64,000 nucleotides of DNA, from positions 888,136 through 952,135 of the forward strand of contig NZ_JACYFC010000001.1 of the NCBI RefSeq assembly GCF_014803385.1, in the 5' to 3' direction. Positions 37,068 through 46,431 of the stretch are shown in pieces. The stretch comes from Marinomonas colpomeniae. Its GTDB lineage: Bacteria; Pseudomonadota; Gammaproteobacteria; Pseudomonadales; Marinomonadaceae. The notes below the pieces were generated by a model. It saw only the letters and a program-made list of their open reading frames with translations, was not told where the DNA came from and searched no databases. Positions within the stretch are counted from its first letter, which is position 1. Each line of letters opens with the position of its first letter. The position numbers and the translations under genes are program-made.

Positions 37068-38540
37068 ATGGTAACGATAAAAACAACAAAGACCTTGTAT
37101 AAGCCAGAAAGTGTTGACGTTGGCATAGTTCATATTGGATTAGGTGCTTTTCACCGTGCTCACCAAGCCGTTTACATAGAGAAAAACTTAAACCGTAACC
37201 TTGGTGGAAACTGGGGTATTTGCGCTGTGAATATTCGTTCGAACAGCAAGTTGGTTGACCAACTTAAAGTTAATGACTGTCGTTACCATATTGCCGAATA
37301 CACAGACAGCCACCATGCGAACTTAAGAGAAGTTAGTGCTATAAGAGACGCTTTGTTTGCAGGAGAAGATAAAGAAGCATTGTTTGAAAAGCTGATTTCT
37401 TCTAACACTAAAATAGTTACGCTAACAGTGACAGAAAAAGGCTATTACGTAACACCTTCTGATAAAAAGCTTCGTCTAGACGATCCAAGTATTCAACATG
37501 ATATTCAATCTCCAGACCAGCCTAAAACAGCACCTGGAATATTAGTCGAAGCCTTGTTTAGAAGAAGAGAACTGGGCCTTCCCGCGTTTACCGTTTTATC
37601 TTGTGACAATATGCCAAACAACGGTGCTTTAACCCGCACTGCTGTTTGTGAACTTGCTGCTTATCGTTCGACAGAATTTGCGCAATGGGTTCAAAATAAT
37701 GTGGCATTTCCTAGCTCAATGGTCGATAGAATCGTTCCAGCTATGTCTGAAGAGTCGAAAAATCGCTTACATACAGAACTGAATTGCAATGACCAAAATG
37801 CCGTAATGTGTGAAGCCTTTAGTCAATGGGTAGTTGAAGATAATTTTCCATTAGGGCGACCAGATTGGGAATTAGACGGTGTACAAATGGTAGACGATGT
37901 TCACCCATTTGAAACCATGAAATTGCGTTTACTTAATGGTAGTCATTCATTACTTGCTTATGTTGGCTCCGCAGCAAAATTAGAAACTGTTGCTGATGCG
38001 GTTGCAGACCCAAAATTCATTACATTGATTCGTCACTATATGACCTTTGAAGCATTGCCAACATTAGATATGCCAGACGGAATTAATGTACAAAACTATA
38101 TAGAAAGCCTTATTAGTCGCTTTGCTAATGACAGCTTGCAACATAAGCTGTCTCAAATCGCCATGGATGGATCTCAAAAAATCCCTCAACGCTGGTTGGC
38201 TGGCGCAGCAGAGCTCTTAGCTCAACAAAAAAACATGTCAGCAACCGCTTTAGGTGTTGCCGCTTGGGTTCTCTATGCACGAGGAAAAGATTTAGAAGGC
38301 GATTTTCATAAAGTAGATGATCCAATGTCTGACGTATTAAGGGAATTGCATGCTTTGCACAAGAGCCCTGAAGACCTAATTCGAAGTGTGTTGGCAATTA
38401 GCGATATTTTTCCTAAGGCATTCAGTGAAGATAAAACCTTTTGCAAATCAGTTTTAAATACTTATTTAGCAATGACATCTAACGGTGTGGCGGCTTGTTT
38501 GCAGTTCGACCACCTAAAAACGACTAATCTCGGAGAATAA
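37068..38540 (+). CDS. uxuB: D-mannonate oxidoreductase (fructuronate reductase)
   Basis: This 490-residue member of the long-chain mannitol dehydrogenase family has the N-terminal signature [16 protein letters not shown] and the catalytic segment [17 protein letters not shown] with lysine, asparagine and histidine. It reduces D-fructuronate to D-mannonate with NADH. The dehydratase uxuA starts two bases after its stop. A near-perfect UxuR-type palindrome lies inside the coding sequence at 37248-37265. Confidence 0.9.
   Translation: MVTIKTTKTLYKPESVDVGIVHIGLGAFHRAHQAVYIEKNLNRNLGGNWGICAVNIRSNSKLVDQLKVNDCRYHIAEYTDSHHANLREVSAIRDALFAGEDKEALFEKLISSNTKIVTLTVTEKGYYVTPSDKKLRLDDPSIQHDIQSPDQPKTAPGILVEALFRRRELGLPAFTVLSCDNMPNNGALTRTAVCELAAYRSTEFAQWVQNNVAFPSSMVDRIVPAMSEESKNRLHTELNCNDQNAVMCEAFSQWVVEDNFPLGRPDWELDGVQMVDDVHPFETMKLRLLNGSHSLLAYVGSAAKLETVADAVADPKFITLIRHYMTFEALPTLDMPDGINVQNYIESLISRFANDSLQHKLSQIAMDGSQKIPQRWLAGAAELLAQQKNMSATALGVAAWVLYARGKDLEGDFHKVDDPMSDVLRELHALHKSPEDLIRSVLAISDIFPKAFSEDKTFCKSVLNTYLAMTSNGVAACLQFDHLKTTNLGE
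37248..37265. promoter_or_regulatory. Intragenic UxuR-type palindrome inside uxuB
   Basis: AAGTTGGT-TG-ACCAACTT is an 18-base palindrome with two perfect 8-bp arms, about 180 bases inside uxuB. Its core TGGTTGACC is identical to the second upstream operator. Coding constraint alone (codons for Lys-Leu-Val-Asp-Gln-Leu) would not require the symmetry. A roadblock or DNA-looping operator is possible. Confidence 0.55.
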
Positions 38541-38541
38541 A

Positions 38542-39729
38542 ATGGAACATACTTGGCGTTGGTTTGGACCAAATGACGATACAACATTGACGGATATTCG
38601 TCAGTGTGGCGCAACGGGTGTAGTGACAGCCTTACATGAAATTTCTAATGGTGATGTTTGGCCTGTCGATGTAATTCAATCCCGTAAAGAAATGATTGAG
38701 GCTCATGGTTTGCGTTGGTCTGTCGTAGAAAGTGTACCTGTTCATGAAGATATTAAGAAACGTACGGGTAAGTATCTAGAATACATTGAGAACTACAAAC
38801 AGACACTATTAAATTTGTCTGAATGTGGTATCGACACCGTGTGCTATAACTTCATGCCAGTACTCGATTGGACGCGTACAGATTTAGCGTATGAATTGCC
38901 TGATGGCTCACGTGCTCTGCGTTTTGACCAAACCGCGTTTGCAGCATTTGAGTTGTATATTCTAGAACGCAAAGGTGCTGAAGCCGAATACAATGATGAA
39001 GAAAAAGCGGCTGCGAAAGTTTTCTTTAATAATTTAAAAGAAGACGAAAAAAATCTTCTTGTTGCGAATATTATTGCTGGCTTACCGGGCGCAGAAGAAA
39101 GTTACACTTTAGAGCAGTTCCGTACTAAGTTAGCTGAATACGATCACATTGATAAAGACACATTGCGTAAGCATTTAAAACTTTTCCTAGAAGCCATTGT
39201 ACCTGCGGCGGAGCAGGGCGGATTGAAATTAGCAATTCACCCAGATGATCCGCCACGTCCAATTCTTGGTTTGCCTCGCGTTGTGTCGGTTAAAGACGAT
39301 GTGGAATGGTTGTTGAGTTCTGTACCAAGCGATGTGAATGGTTTGACATTGTGTACAGGTTCTTACGGCGTGCGCGCAGACAATGACCTAGTGGATATGA
39401 TCAAGCAATTTGGCTCTCGTATTTATTTCACGCATTTGCGCTCAACAAAAAGAGAAGAAGTGGCAGGCAGTTTCCATGAAGCCTCTCATTTAGGTGGTGA
39501 TGTGGATATGGTGGGCGTGGTCAGTGCTTTGATCCAAGAAGAGCAAAAACGCCAAGGCAACACTTCGTTTAAGTTAATTCCGATGCGACCAGACCACGGA
39601 CATCAAATTTTGGATGACTTAACCAAAAAAACAAACCCAGGTTATTCCACGTTAGGCCGAATGAAAGGCTTAGCAGAAGTACGAGGTTTGGAAGTCGGCT
39701 TGAAAAGCGTACTCAAAACGTCAACTTAA
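38542..39729 (+). CDS. uxuA: Mannonate dehydratase
   Basis: This 395-residue TIM-barrel enzyme converts D-mannonate to 2-keto-3-deoxygluconate. Conserved pieces are [49 protein letters not shown] and PMRPDHGHQ, which supply the metal-binding His and Cys residues. It follows uxuB directly, with TCGGAG as ribosome site. The later enzymes KdgK and KdgA and the isomerase UxaC are not in the window. Confidence 0.95.
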   Translation: MEHTWRWFGPNDDTTLTDIRQCGATGVVTALHEISNGDVWPVDVIQSRKEMIEAHGLRWSVVESVPVHEDIKKRTGKYLEYIENYKQTLLNLSECGIDTVCYNFMPVLDWTRTDLAYELPDGSRALRFDQTAFAAFELYILERKGAEAEYNDEEKAAAKVFFNNLKEDEKNLLVANIIAGLPGAEESYTLEQFRTKLAEYDHIDKDTLRKHLKLFLEAIVPAAEQGGLKLAIHPDDPPRPILGLPRVVSVKDDVEWLLSSVPSDVNGLTLCTGSYGVRADNDLVDMIKQFGSRIYFTHLRSTKREEVAGSFHEASHLGGDVDMVGVVSALIQEEQKRQGNTSFKLIPMRPDHGHQILDDLTKKTNPGYSTLGRMKGLAEVRGLEVGLKSVLKTST

Positions 39730-39797
39730 TCTTGTAGAAAATAGTTTTTATAAAATTATTTTTTAAAGCTACTTTCTAACGTAGAGCAATAAAAAAT

Positions 39798-39854
39798 AAA
39801 ACGCCTTCAGTTCTTAACTTAATGTTGAAAAGGTTAGAGAAGAAGGCGTTTTTT
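39798..39854. terminator. Long terminator hairpin after uxuA
   Basis: AAAACGCCTTC (39798-39808) pairs with GAAGGCGTTTT (39842-39852). The interior also pairs imperfectly, and a T-run continues to 39855. It lies between convergent units and may serve both uxuBA and the minus-strand dioxygenase operon. Confidence 0.85.
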
Positions 39855-39886
39855 TAGGCTGTTTTATAGCTGATATTCACATAGTT

Positions 39887-40756
39887 TTATTTCTTGATCA
39901 GAATGGCATCAAAATCAATTTTTGAAAACGCATCATCCACCTTGCCAGACAACTCAAACCCTTCTTTCGGGAAAGTGCCTGCTGCTTGAGGTTTGTAGCC
40001 AATCACCAAATCTTCACGCACCCCAAATACTGTATCTTGGTCAAGATAAGGGTCATCATTAGGAAATACTTCAGTAACTAAGGAACGGTAACCTTCCGCT
40101 GAGACAATGTAATGCAAATGAGAAGGGCGCCATGGATGACGACCTGTTGCATCAAGAATCTTACCAACAGGGCCATCACTTGGCACAGTGTAGGAAACAG
40201 GTCTTATTGTAGTGAAACAATAGTAGCCATTTTCATCTGCAGTGAAGACCCCATGAAAGCTGTTGATATCTTGCTCTTCGTCTTGTGACGAATACAAGCC
40301 ATTCGGTGCAGTTTGCCAAATATCGACTGTAGCGCCAGGAATGAAATTGCCTTCAGTGTCTTTGATATAGCCTTCAACCAAAATGACTTCGCCGTCATAG
40401 TGACGCTTAAAATCTGCACCTAATGCCATTTCTGGTGCATCTGATACATGGAATGGCCCTAATACACTGGAGCTGGTGGCCGCTGGATTTGAGTTGATCA
40501 TGTCGACCAATGACGACACACCTAATACATCGGACAATAGGACGAATTCATTGCGTTCTGGTGTAGTTATTTCCCCAACCCACTTCAATAGTTCTAGAGA
40601 CTCTCGCCATTCGTCATGAGTTAACTTGGTATCTTTAACAAAACCATGTAAGTGGTGAGCAAGACTTGCCATGATTTCTTTTACTCTTGGGTCCGTGTCT
40701 TTTCCGAAATACCCAAGAAACGTTTCAGTAATATTTTCAGCTGTAACAGAGCGCAT
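39887..40756 (-). CDS. Intradiol ring-cleavage dioxygenase, hydroxyquinol 1,2-dioxygenase type
   Basis: This 289-residue enzyme has the helical N-terminal dioxygenase domain and the beta-sandwich Fe(III) domain. Ligands are visible as Tyr155 (NGLYSSQ), Tyr189 (RPVSY), His213 and His215 (PSHLH). The stretch RPVSYTVPSDGPVGKI followed by GRHPWRPSHLHYIVSA is that of hydroxyquinol rather than catechol dioxygenases. It would cleave 1,2,4-trihydroxybenzene to maleylacetate. It is the last gene of a nitroreductase-OsmC-TRAP-dioxygenase operon. Activity on a substituted hydroxyquinol is equally possible. Confidence 0.85.
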   Translation of the reverse strand: MRSVTAENITETFLGYFGKDTDPRVKEIMASLAHHLHGFVKDTKLTHDEWRESLELLKWVGEITTPERNEFVLLSDVLGVSSLVDMINSNPAATSSSVLGPFHVSDAPEMALGADFKRHYDGEVILVEGYIKDTEGNFIPGATVDIWQTAPNGLYSSQDEEQDINSFHGVFTADENGYYCFTTIRPVSYTVPSDGPVGKILDATGRHPWRPSHLHYIVSAEGYRSLVTEVFPNDDPYLDQDTVFGVREDLVIGYKPQAAGTFPKEGFELSGKVDDAFSKIDFDAILIKK

Positions 40757-40767
40757 AAGCGGTCTCC

Positions 40768-42075
40768 TTAATGTAAAATTCCAATGCTAAGTACGGGATA
40801 ATTGATCAATAGAATAAGAACGATCAACATGACAAATGCGAAAGGCAACGCCCCCATAAATACATCTTTTAGACTGATGCGATCATCATCCACACTGGCT
40901 TTAATGACAAAACAGCTGATGCCTAATGGCGGAGTTAGCAGGCCTATTTCAGCACCAATTACAGTGATGATGCCGAACCAAACAAGGCTTAGACCCATAG
41001 GTTCAATAAGAGGTAAGAAAAGAGGGACAACAATTAAGATAATCGATGCGGTGTCTAGCAAAGTTCCTAAGAACAGCATTAAACAAACGTAAATCACCAT
41101 GATCATCATAAAACTCATCTGATTTTGCTCTAGTATCACGGCCAATTCGTTTGGTAATCCTGCTAGGCCTAACATACGGCTGTAAATAGAAGCCGCAGTA
41201 ATAAGGAACAAGATAGACGCAGTAATATGACCTGTTTCGATAAGGGCTTCCCAGAATATCTTTAGGTTTATTTTGCGACGAACGATGGCGATAATAAGAC
41301 CTACCGCAGCACCTGCGGCACCAGCCTCAACAGGAGTCATCCAACCTGTGTATATTCCTCCTAATACAACCGTAATTAGTGTGACAAGTGGTGCCGTTTT
41401 CGAAAAAATTTCCTTAAATGACATCCACTCATATTCAGTTGCAGGCTTACCCCCTACATAATTCGGTGTGAATTTCCCCATTAACCAAATAGCTGCAATG
41501 TACGCTATAGCCAATAAAACCCCTGGTACAACGCCTGCTAGAAACATTTCACCTACAGATTGCTCTGCTACAAAAGAGTAGATAATCAGCATTGCAGAAG
41601 GAGGGATGATCATACCCAACACAGAAGAACCAGCTACAACACCAACAGCAAAGCGCGGGTTGTAGTCATATTTGAGCATTTCAGGAACCGATACCTTGGC
41701 AAAAACAGAGGCAGACGCAATGGAAGAGCCAGTTACAGCCGCAAAAACAGCATTTGCTCCAACGGTTGCCATACCAATTCCGCCTTTGACTTTTTTGAAG
41801 CCAGAATTCATTACCTCATAAATATCGGCCCCCATTCCTGCCTTGGAGACTATGAGCCCCATAAAGGTGAATAGAGGCACAGTGGCAAAGGTGTATTCCA
41901 TCACACTGTCGCCAACAGCGATTTTTAGTAAGTTCATAGAGAGCTCAAAATCGTCACGCATTAGCCAAATAGACACAAACGAGACGACACCAAGCGCAAC
42001 AGGGATATAAAGACCCAGATACACCAAAACAATAATGGCAATAACCGAGACAACACCAATCTCAATTGGACTCAT
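40768..42075 (-). CDS. TRAP transporter large permease (TRAP system 2)
   Basis: This 435-residue DctM-family channel protein has about 12 hydrophobic segments and the family stretches TVPLFTFMGLIVSKAGMG, AAVTGSSIASASVFAKVSVP and VLGMIIPPSAMLIIYSFVAE. It ends 11 bases before the dioxygenase start, so import of the substrate and ring cleavage appear co-expressed. It overlaps dctQ by four bases. Confidence 0.92.
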   Translation of the reverse strand: MSPIEIGVVSVIAIIVLVYLGLYIPVALGVVSFVSIWLMRDDFELSMNLLKIAVGDSVMEYTFATVPLFTFMGLIVSKAGMGADIYEVMNSGFKKVKGGIGMATVGANAVFAAVTGSSIASASVFAKVSVPEMLKYDYNPRFAVGVVAGSSVLGMIIPPSAMLIIYSFVAEQSVGEMFLAGVVPGVLLAIAYIAAIWLMGKFTPNYVGGKPATEYEWMSFKEIFSKTAPLVTLITVVLGGIYTGWMTPVEAGAAGAAVGLIIAIVRRKINLKIFWEALIETGHITASILFLITAASIYSRMLGLAGLPNELAVILEQNQMSFMMIMVIYVCLMLFLGTLLDTASIILIVVPLFLPLIEPMGLSLVWFGIITVIGAEIGLLTPPLGISCFVIKASVDDDRISLKDVFMGALPFAFVMLIVLILLINYPVLSIGILH

Positions 42076-42650
42076 ATTTTTTCTCCTGACGGTACAGCTT
42101 TATCTTTCATTTCGTCCATACGAATGAGTTTGATGTTAGTTGCAGCAAGGATGACTTTAAGAATGAAAATCAATGCACACAGGCTGGCGCTTAGAAAGAT
42201 GACGAGCTTGATTGGCCACCAAGGTGCGACGAAAACGCCGGGTACACCGAAGTAGTCTTTCGTTTCAAACATCTCAACAAATTCAGGCCATATGGCAATG
42301 GCAATGAGTGTCATCAATATTGCAGAAACACTATCAATAAAGCGTCTTACCCACATGGCTATATTAGGAAAGCGTGGTTGCATAATGGCTAAAAAACCGT
42401 CTGAACGCGTTAGTCTATTTACTCGTACAACATCAGGTAATTGTAAGAAAACAATCAATACCATCGTAAATTGCACAACTTCGACGGCACCGCCGAAGGG
42501 CTTATTAAACGCCCCACGAGCAATGACATCATAGTCAACGACAATCACCAGACAAAGTACCATCAGAGTGCCAACAGTGTTGGCAATAATGGCTGTCACA
42601 TTCGCTATTCTGGATAGTTTATTAGTACCTTGAACAAGTATGTTAGACAT
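42072..42650 (-). CDS. TRAP transporter small permease (TRAP system 2)
   Basis: This 192-residue DctQ-family protein has four hydrophobic segments and the family-like stretch GGAVEVVQFTMVLIVFLQLP. It lies 33 bases downstream of dctP and overlaps dctM by four bases, the usual TRAP order P-Q-M. Sequence detail does not reveal the substrate. Confidence 0.88.
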   Translation of the reverse strand: MSNILVQGTNKLSRIANVTAIIANTVGTLMVLCLVIVVDYDVIARGAFNKPFGGAVEVVQFTMVLIVFLQLPDVVRVNRLTRSDGFLAIMQPRFPNIAMWVRRFIDSVSAILMTLIAIAIWPEFVEMFETKDYFGVPGVFVAPWWPIKLVIFLSASLCALIFILKVILAATNIKLIRMDEMKDKAVPSGEKI

Positions 42651-42683
42651 AGCATGTACTCCGTGATTATAAGATGAGTGGCT

Positions 42684-43775
42684 TTATTTCAAGCCAGCAG
42701 CCCAATCACGAGCAGGAGTGAAGCCTGCCGCTGTTAGTTTTCCCATATAAGCGCGTAACATTTCTGTTCCTGGTTCACCTTTTTTATCTAAACCTGCAGC
42801 CCATTCAGCTGCTAAATTAGGCATGGAATCTGCCCACTCTTTTCTGGCTTCTTGGCTCATGGTAACGACTGTTCCGCCAGCGGCTATGTATGCGTCTAGA
42901 CTTTCTTGAGCTCGATCCATCGCAATCTCAGCGATATGATCACGGTACTCAACAGCTACTTCTTGTATGACTTGCTTAACTTCGTCAGGAAGCTTTTTCC
43001 AGAAACGACTATTTGCTGTAACTGTTTTTGAATTCACTGCGCCTAAATCGGCTTTTAGCATAAAGGGTGCTACTTCGGCGATCTTGAATGTTTTCGCTGC
43101 TTCTGGCCAAAGCATGGCGTGATCGACTAAACCTGTAGAAAGCATGTTGTAAAAGTCGGTTAAACCACCTCGAACACCTGCTGCGTTATTAATACCATCT
43201 AGATAGCGTAAAATAATGCCAGCGCCAGCGACTTTGCCACCTTCAAGGTCTTTGATAGACTCGATGCGTTCTTTGCTGAATATTTGGTACGTATTCAAGA
43301 CAACGCCTGTCGCTAGGTAGACTTGCTTTTGTTTGGAAAATTCTTTTTCCATAGTCGGAAATTCTTTGGTAATTTCATCCATTGCTTTGGCAACAACTCT
43401 GGCATCCACTGATACAAAGGGAGTCACTGCCGCTAATGACTGGCTTGGTAGTTTTGAATTATGAAAAACCGTTGTTACTATGCCGATATCACCCAGCCCT
43501 AGTTTGATTCCATCCAATACACCTTTAGGTTTTACAATGGTGCCACCGTAGGATTCTTGCCAATCAATTTTGTAGTTGTTAGTTTTTGCTAGACGCTCAT
43601 TTACTTGTGGAATAAAGAAGTTAGAGAACTCATCTACCCACATTGCTTTAGCTGGGTATCCGTCAATGACAACCGCTTTAATGGTTTCGGTCGCCACAGC
43701 GGGAAGAGCAATTAATGAAGCCATGGTGATGACGATGGCTTTTTTCTGAAGTAGTTTTTTTATTGTTATTTTCAT
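42684..43775 (-). CDS. TRAP transporter substrate-binding protein (TRAP system 2)
   Basis: This 363-residue DctP-family receptor has a signal peptide ending near PAVATE (residue 30). It contains GGTIVKPKGVLDGIKLGLGDIG early on and AGAGIILRYLDGINNAAGV in the middle. It differs clearly from the receptors at 34657 and 52381. Cotranscription with an aromatic-ring dioxygenase suggests an aromatic acid or phenolic ligand, which is inference. TRAP systems for aromatic acids are known. Confidence 0.88.
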   Translation of the reverse strand: MKITIKKLLQKKAIVITMASLIALPAVATETIKAVVIDGYPAKAMWVDEFSNFFIPQVNERLAKTNNYKIDWQESYGGTIVKPKGVLDGIKLGLGDIGIVTTVFHNSKLPSQSLAAVTPFVSVDARVVAKAMDEITKEFPTMEKEFSKQKQVYLATGVVLNTYQIFSKERIESIKDLEGGKVAGAGIILRYLDGINNAAGVRGGLTDFYNMLSTGLVDHAMLWPEAAKTFKIAEVAPFMLKADLGAVNSKTVTANSRFWKKLPDEVKQVIQEVAVEYRDHIAEIAMDRAQESLDAYIAAGGTVVTMSQEARKEWADSMPNLAAEWAAGLDKKGEPGTEMLRAYMGKLTAAGFTPARDWAAGLK

Positions 43776-43814
43776 TGTTATCTACCTATATTGTTTTAGA
43801 TTAAATTCGTTTAT

Positions 43815-44264
43815 CTATAACCAAATCGCCTCAATTTCTGTGCCCGCTTGTTGAAATAGTTTCGACAGAGGGCAGTACTTTGTGACGTTTTCAGCAATAC
43901 GATCTCGCTCCGATTTATCAACAGTAGGGTTTGTCTTCACTGTTAAGGTGATTTTCTTAAACGGAACATCAACTTCTTCCTCTAGCAGTACACCTCGGCG
44001 GTCAAACTCACAAACCGCTGAAATATGTAAATTACCAATGTTGATATTCAGTTTTTTTGCGCACTTATGAGCGATGACGTTGGTGCAACCAATTAGGGTT
44101 GCCACAACAGACTCTGTTGGTGTTGGGCCAATATTGGTTCCACCACGCTCGATAGGTTCATCAATGGTTAGCACCACATCGCGTATTGATACGTCGCTAC
44201 GAGCATGGGAGCTACATTGCGTTTCTGCTCGTAATAATGCGGTTTTCTCCATTGTGATTTCCAT
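43815..44264 (-). CDS. OsmC-family protein
   Basis: This 149-residue protein has the OsmC/Ohr fold pattern, with a mid helix around ESVVATLIGCTNVIAHKCAKKLN and a second cysteine near the C-terminus (KYCPLSKLF). The cysteine pair normally reduces organic hydroperoxides. Here it may protect against peroxides or quinone stress produced while handling hydroxyquinol-type compounds. It lies between the nitroreductase and the TRAP genes on the same strand. The substrate is not known. Confidence 0.82.
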   Translation of the reverse strand: MEITMEKTALLRAETQCSSHARSDVSIRDVVLTIDEPIERGGTNIGPTPTESVVATLIGCTNVIAHKCAKKLNINIGNLHISAVCEFDRRGVLLEEEVDVPFKKITLTVKTNPTVDKSERDRIAENVTKYCPLSKLFQQAGTEIEAIWL

Positions 44265-44312
44265 TCAAAACACCTTTCTTTTGTGTCTGTCTTTTGATTA
44301 ATGGCGATATTC

Positions 44313-44993
44313 TTATAAGAATGAACACACATCATCAAATGCAAAACGAGGCAGTTTTTGAAATAAGGCACTTTCGTCGGCATAACCTAAATTGCATAAA
44401 AAATTTGATCGCAAGGTTGTGCCTGAAAAGAACTCTTTATCAACAATGTCATTGGAAAAACCAGACATAGCACCAACATCAAGGCCCAATGCGCGAGCAG
44501 CAATCATTAAATAAGCACCTTGAAGTGTTCCGTTTAAAAAAGCGGTTTTTTCACAGTACTCAGATTTACCTTCGAACAATGGGCGTCGGTCTTCATGAGG
44601 GAAAAGGAAAGGGAGTTTGTGCCAGAACTCTAAATCATAAGCAATAATGACAGTGACTGGCGCCGCTCTCATCTTGTCGATGTTTTTTTCTTTTAATGAT
44701 GTCGCAAGTCGATCTTTGCCTTCTTTTGAAGTGACAAAAAAGAAACGAGCAGGGCAGCAGTTCATGCTTGTCGCACCATTGGCAACAATGTCATAAAGCT
44801 CTTCTAGCAACTCTTTTGGAATAGGTTTGTCTTGCCAAGCATAATGCGAACGGGCATCACGCAAAATCATATCTATTGAATCTTTATCTAAGGTTGGCTT
44901 TCGTTGACGCAATGTTCTCACATTTTCTTGAGCTTCATCACGAATTTTAGCCAGTGTTGTGCTGTTTAACGCATCCATATTAGAACCACTCAT
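44313..44993 (-). CDS. Nitroreductase-family flavoprotein, RutE/TcpB-like
   Basis: This 226-residue FMN protein has the RutE-type wording: ARSHYAWQDKPIP, NGATSMNCCPARFFFV, and ALGLDVGAMSGFSNDIVD, ending FDDVCSFL. RutE reduces malonic semialdehyde; relatives TcpB and HadB sit beside chlorohydroxyquinol dioxygenases and reduce a quinone. Because this gene heads an operon ending in a hydroxyquinol-type dioxygenase, the quinone reductase role is more likely than a pyrimidine-pathway role. No other rut gene is present. Confidence 0.82.
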   Translation of the reverse strand: MSGSNMDALNSTTLAKIRDEAQENVRTLRQRKPTLDKDSIDMILRDARSHYAWQDKPIPKELLEELYDIVANGATSMNCCPARFFFVTSKEGKDRLATSLKEKNIDKMRAAPVTVIIAYDLEFWHKLPFLFPHEDRRPLFEGKSEYCEKTAFLNGTLQGAYLMIAARALGLDVGAMSGFSNDIVDKEFFSGTTLRSNFLCNLGYADESALFQKLPRFAFDDVCSFL

Positions 44994-45188
44994 ACTCCAT
45001 CCTTATATTTTTATTATTTAGGTAAGGTCATAGCGAGTAGCGATTATTTATTGATAGATCTATAAAAAACCACATCACTTTAACGGTATGTTGAAAGTAT
45101 AGCTTGCTTAAGTTTTAGCGATAATTTAGTTTTATGTCAAATAATATCGATATTATTTTAATGGTTCTTTTTTACTTTGGAGAATGAA

Positions 45189-45581
45189 ATGGCAGATTGG
45201 AACGAATATAAAGCAGCATCGAAAAAGCGTGGCTCATTGGCAATGGAGGTGTTTATTATTGAAAGCACGCCAGCGGGTGACCCTGAATTAGTAAAACAAA
45301 CATTACCTGATCATTTGGCGTATCAGGCAGAGCAAGAACAAGCGGGAACGCTTATGTTTGCAGGTCCATTATCTGATGACTCTGGTGAAAATATGAATGG
45401 CTCAGGCATGATTATTTATAAAACTGCCAGCTTAGAAAGAGCAAAAAGCATTACTGAAAAAGACCCTATGCATAGTAGTGGCGCGCGAATATATAAGATA
45501 CGGCGCTGGTTAATTAACGAAGGAAGCTTACAAATCGATATCAAACTGTCTGCGCAATCGGTTTCTTTATCTGAGGATTGA
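45189..45581 (+). CDS. YCII-related domain protein
   Basis: This roughly 130-residue protein contains a YCII fold (about residues 16-110) with histidine in PDHLAYQ and KDPMHSSG, the usual pair of active residues. YCII proteins are suspected isomerases or dehalogenases, often in aromatic-degradation loci. It is divergent from the nitroreductase operon. The ATG at 45189, six bases after GGAG, is preferred to a TTG at 45177. A muconolactone-isomerase-like ferredoxin fold is an alternative view of the same architecture. Confidence 0.75.
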   Translation: MADWNEYKAASKKRGSLAMEVFIIESTPAGDPELVKQTLPDHLAYQAEQEQAGTLMFAGPLSDDSGENMNGSGMIIYKTASLERAKSITEKDPMHSSGARIYKIRRWLINEGSLQIDIKLSAQSVSLSED

Positions 45582-45622
45582 TTGTTATTTTTAAATTTCT
45601 TTAAGAAGAGTAGAGCTGTTTT

Positions 45623-45657
45623 GGTAGGACAAAAATATTTTCTGTCCTACCTTTTTT
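45623..45657. terminator. Terminator after the YCII gene
   Basis: GGTAGGACA (45623-45631) pairs with TGTCCTACC (45643-45651), followed by six T. The inner A-run and T-run add more pairs. It separates the YCII gene from the convergent LysE gene. Confidence 0.88.
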
Positions 45658-45696
45658 ACTCGTCTTCCAAAATGAGGAAACGTACACGAATAATTG

Positions 45697-46362
45697 TTAA
45701 TCAGCCAACAAACGAATACCAAACGAAGTCAACAACACACCAGTGACCCTTTCAATCCAAACCTTAAAGACCAGTACCTTCTTTTGCACTCTTTCAGACG
45801 TTAACAAACAAGCGACTAAGCCGAACCAAACAAAGTGAGCAAACGCAATATAGAATCCATAACCCAACTCAATCACTAGCGCCGTATTGTCTGAAATGAC
45901 TTGGCTAAATAAAGAGACAATAAATAACATGGTCTTTGGATTGAGTGCATTACAGGCAAACCCTGTCCAAAAAGACGATTGATTGTTTATGCCTTTTTTG
46001 CCTGAATCCAAGTCTTGCTTAATCGTGTCTTCGTGGCTTTTGTTTACTGCTTTTGAAAACATACTTTTGATGTCAGGCCATAAAGCAGAAACACCCAGCC
46101 AAATAAGATACATAGCACCAAGATAACGTAACGTATTTAATACCCAAACATTATTGGCAAACACAATGCCTAATCCAAATAAGGTATAAGCAAGATGCAC
46201 GCTAATTGCCACGCTGATACCTAGAGCACACAAAATACCTTCTCGTCTCCCTTTTAATAATGCCACTTTCGATATCATCGCAAAGTCTGGTCCAGGGCTG
46301 ATAACAGCCAATAGCGTAATGATGGCGACAGAATACAATTCGAAATGATCTATGTTTAACAT
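45697..46362 (-). CDS. LysE-family amino-acid exporter
   Basis: This 221-residue inner-membrane protein has six hydrophobic segments and the family start AVISPGPDFAMISKVALLKG followed by GRREGILCALGIS. Members export lysine, homoserine, threonine or other small amino-acid-like compounds. A LysR-type regulator lies divergently 69 bases away, as is typical for such exporters. The substrate cannot be told from sequence. Confidence 0.88.
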   Translation of the reverse strand: MLNIDHFELYSVAIITLLAVISPGPDFAMISKVALLKGRREGILCALGISVAISVHLAYTLFGLGIVFANNVWVLNTLRYLGAMYLIWLGVSALWPDIKSMFSKAVNKSHEDTIKQDLDSGKKGINNQSSFWTGFACNALNPKTMLFIVSLFSQVISDNTALVIELGYGFYIAFAHFVWFGLVACLLTSERVQKKVLVFKVWIERVTGVLLTSFGIRLLAD

Positions 46363-46431
46363 AGTAAGCTACTCTTATTTGTGAATAATAAGAGTATAGA
46401 TTCTTGAAAATATTAATGAAATCGATAATAA

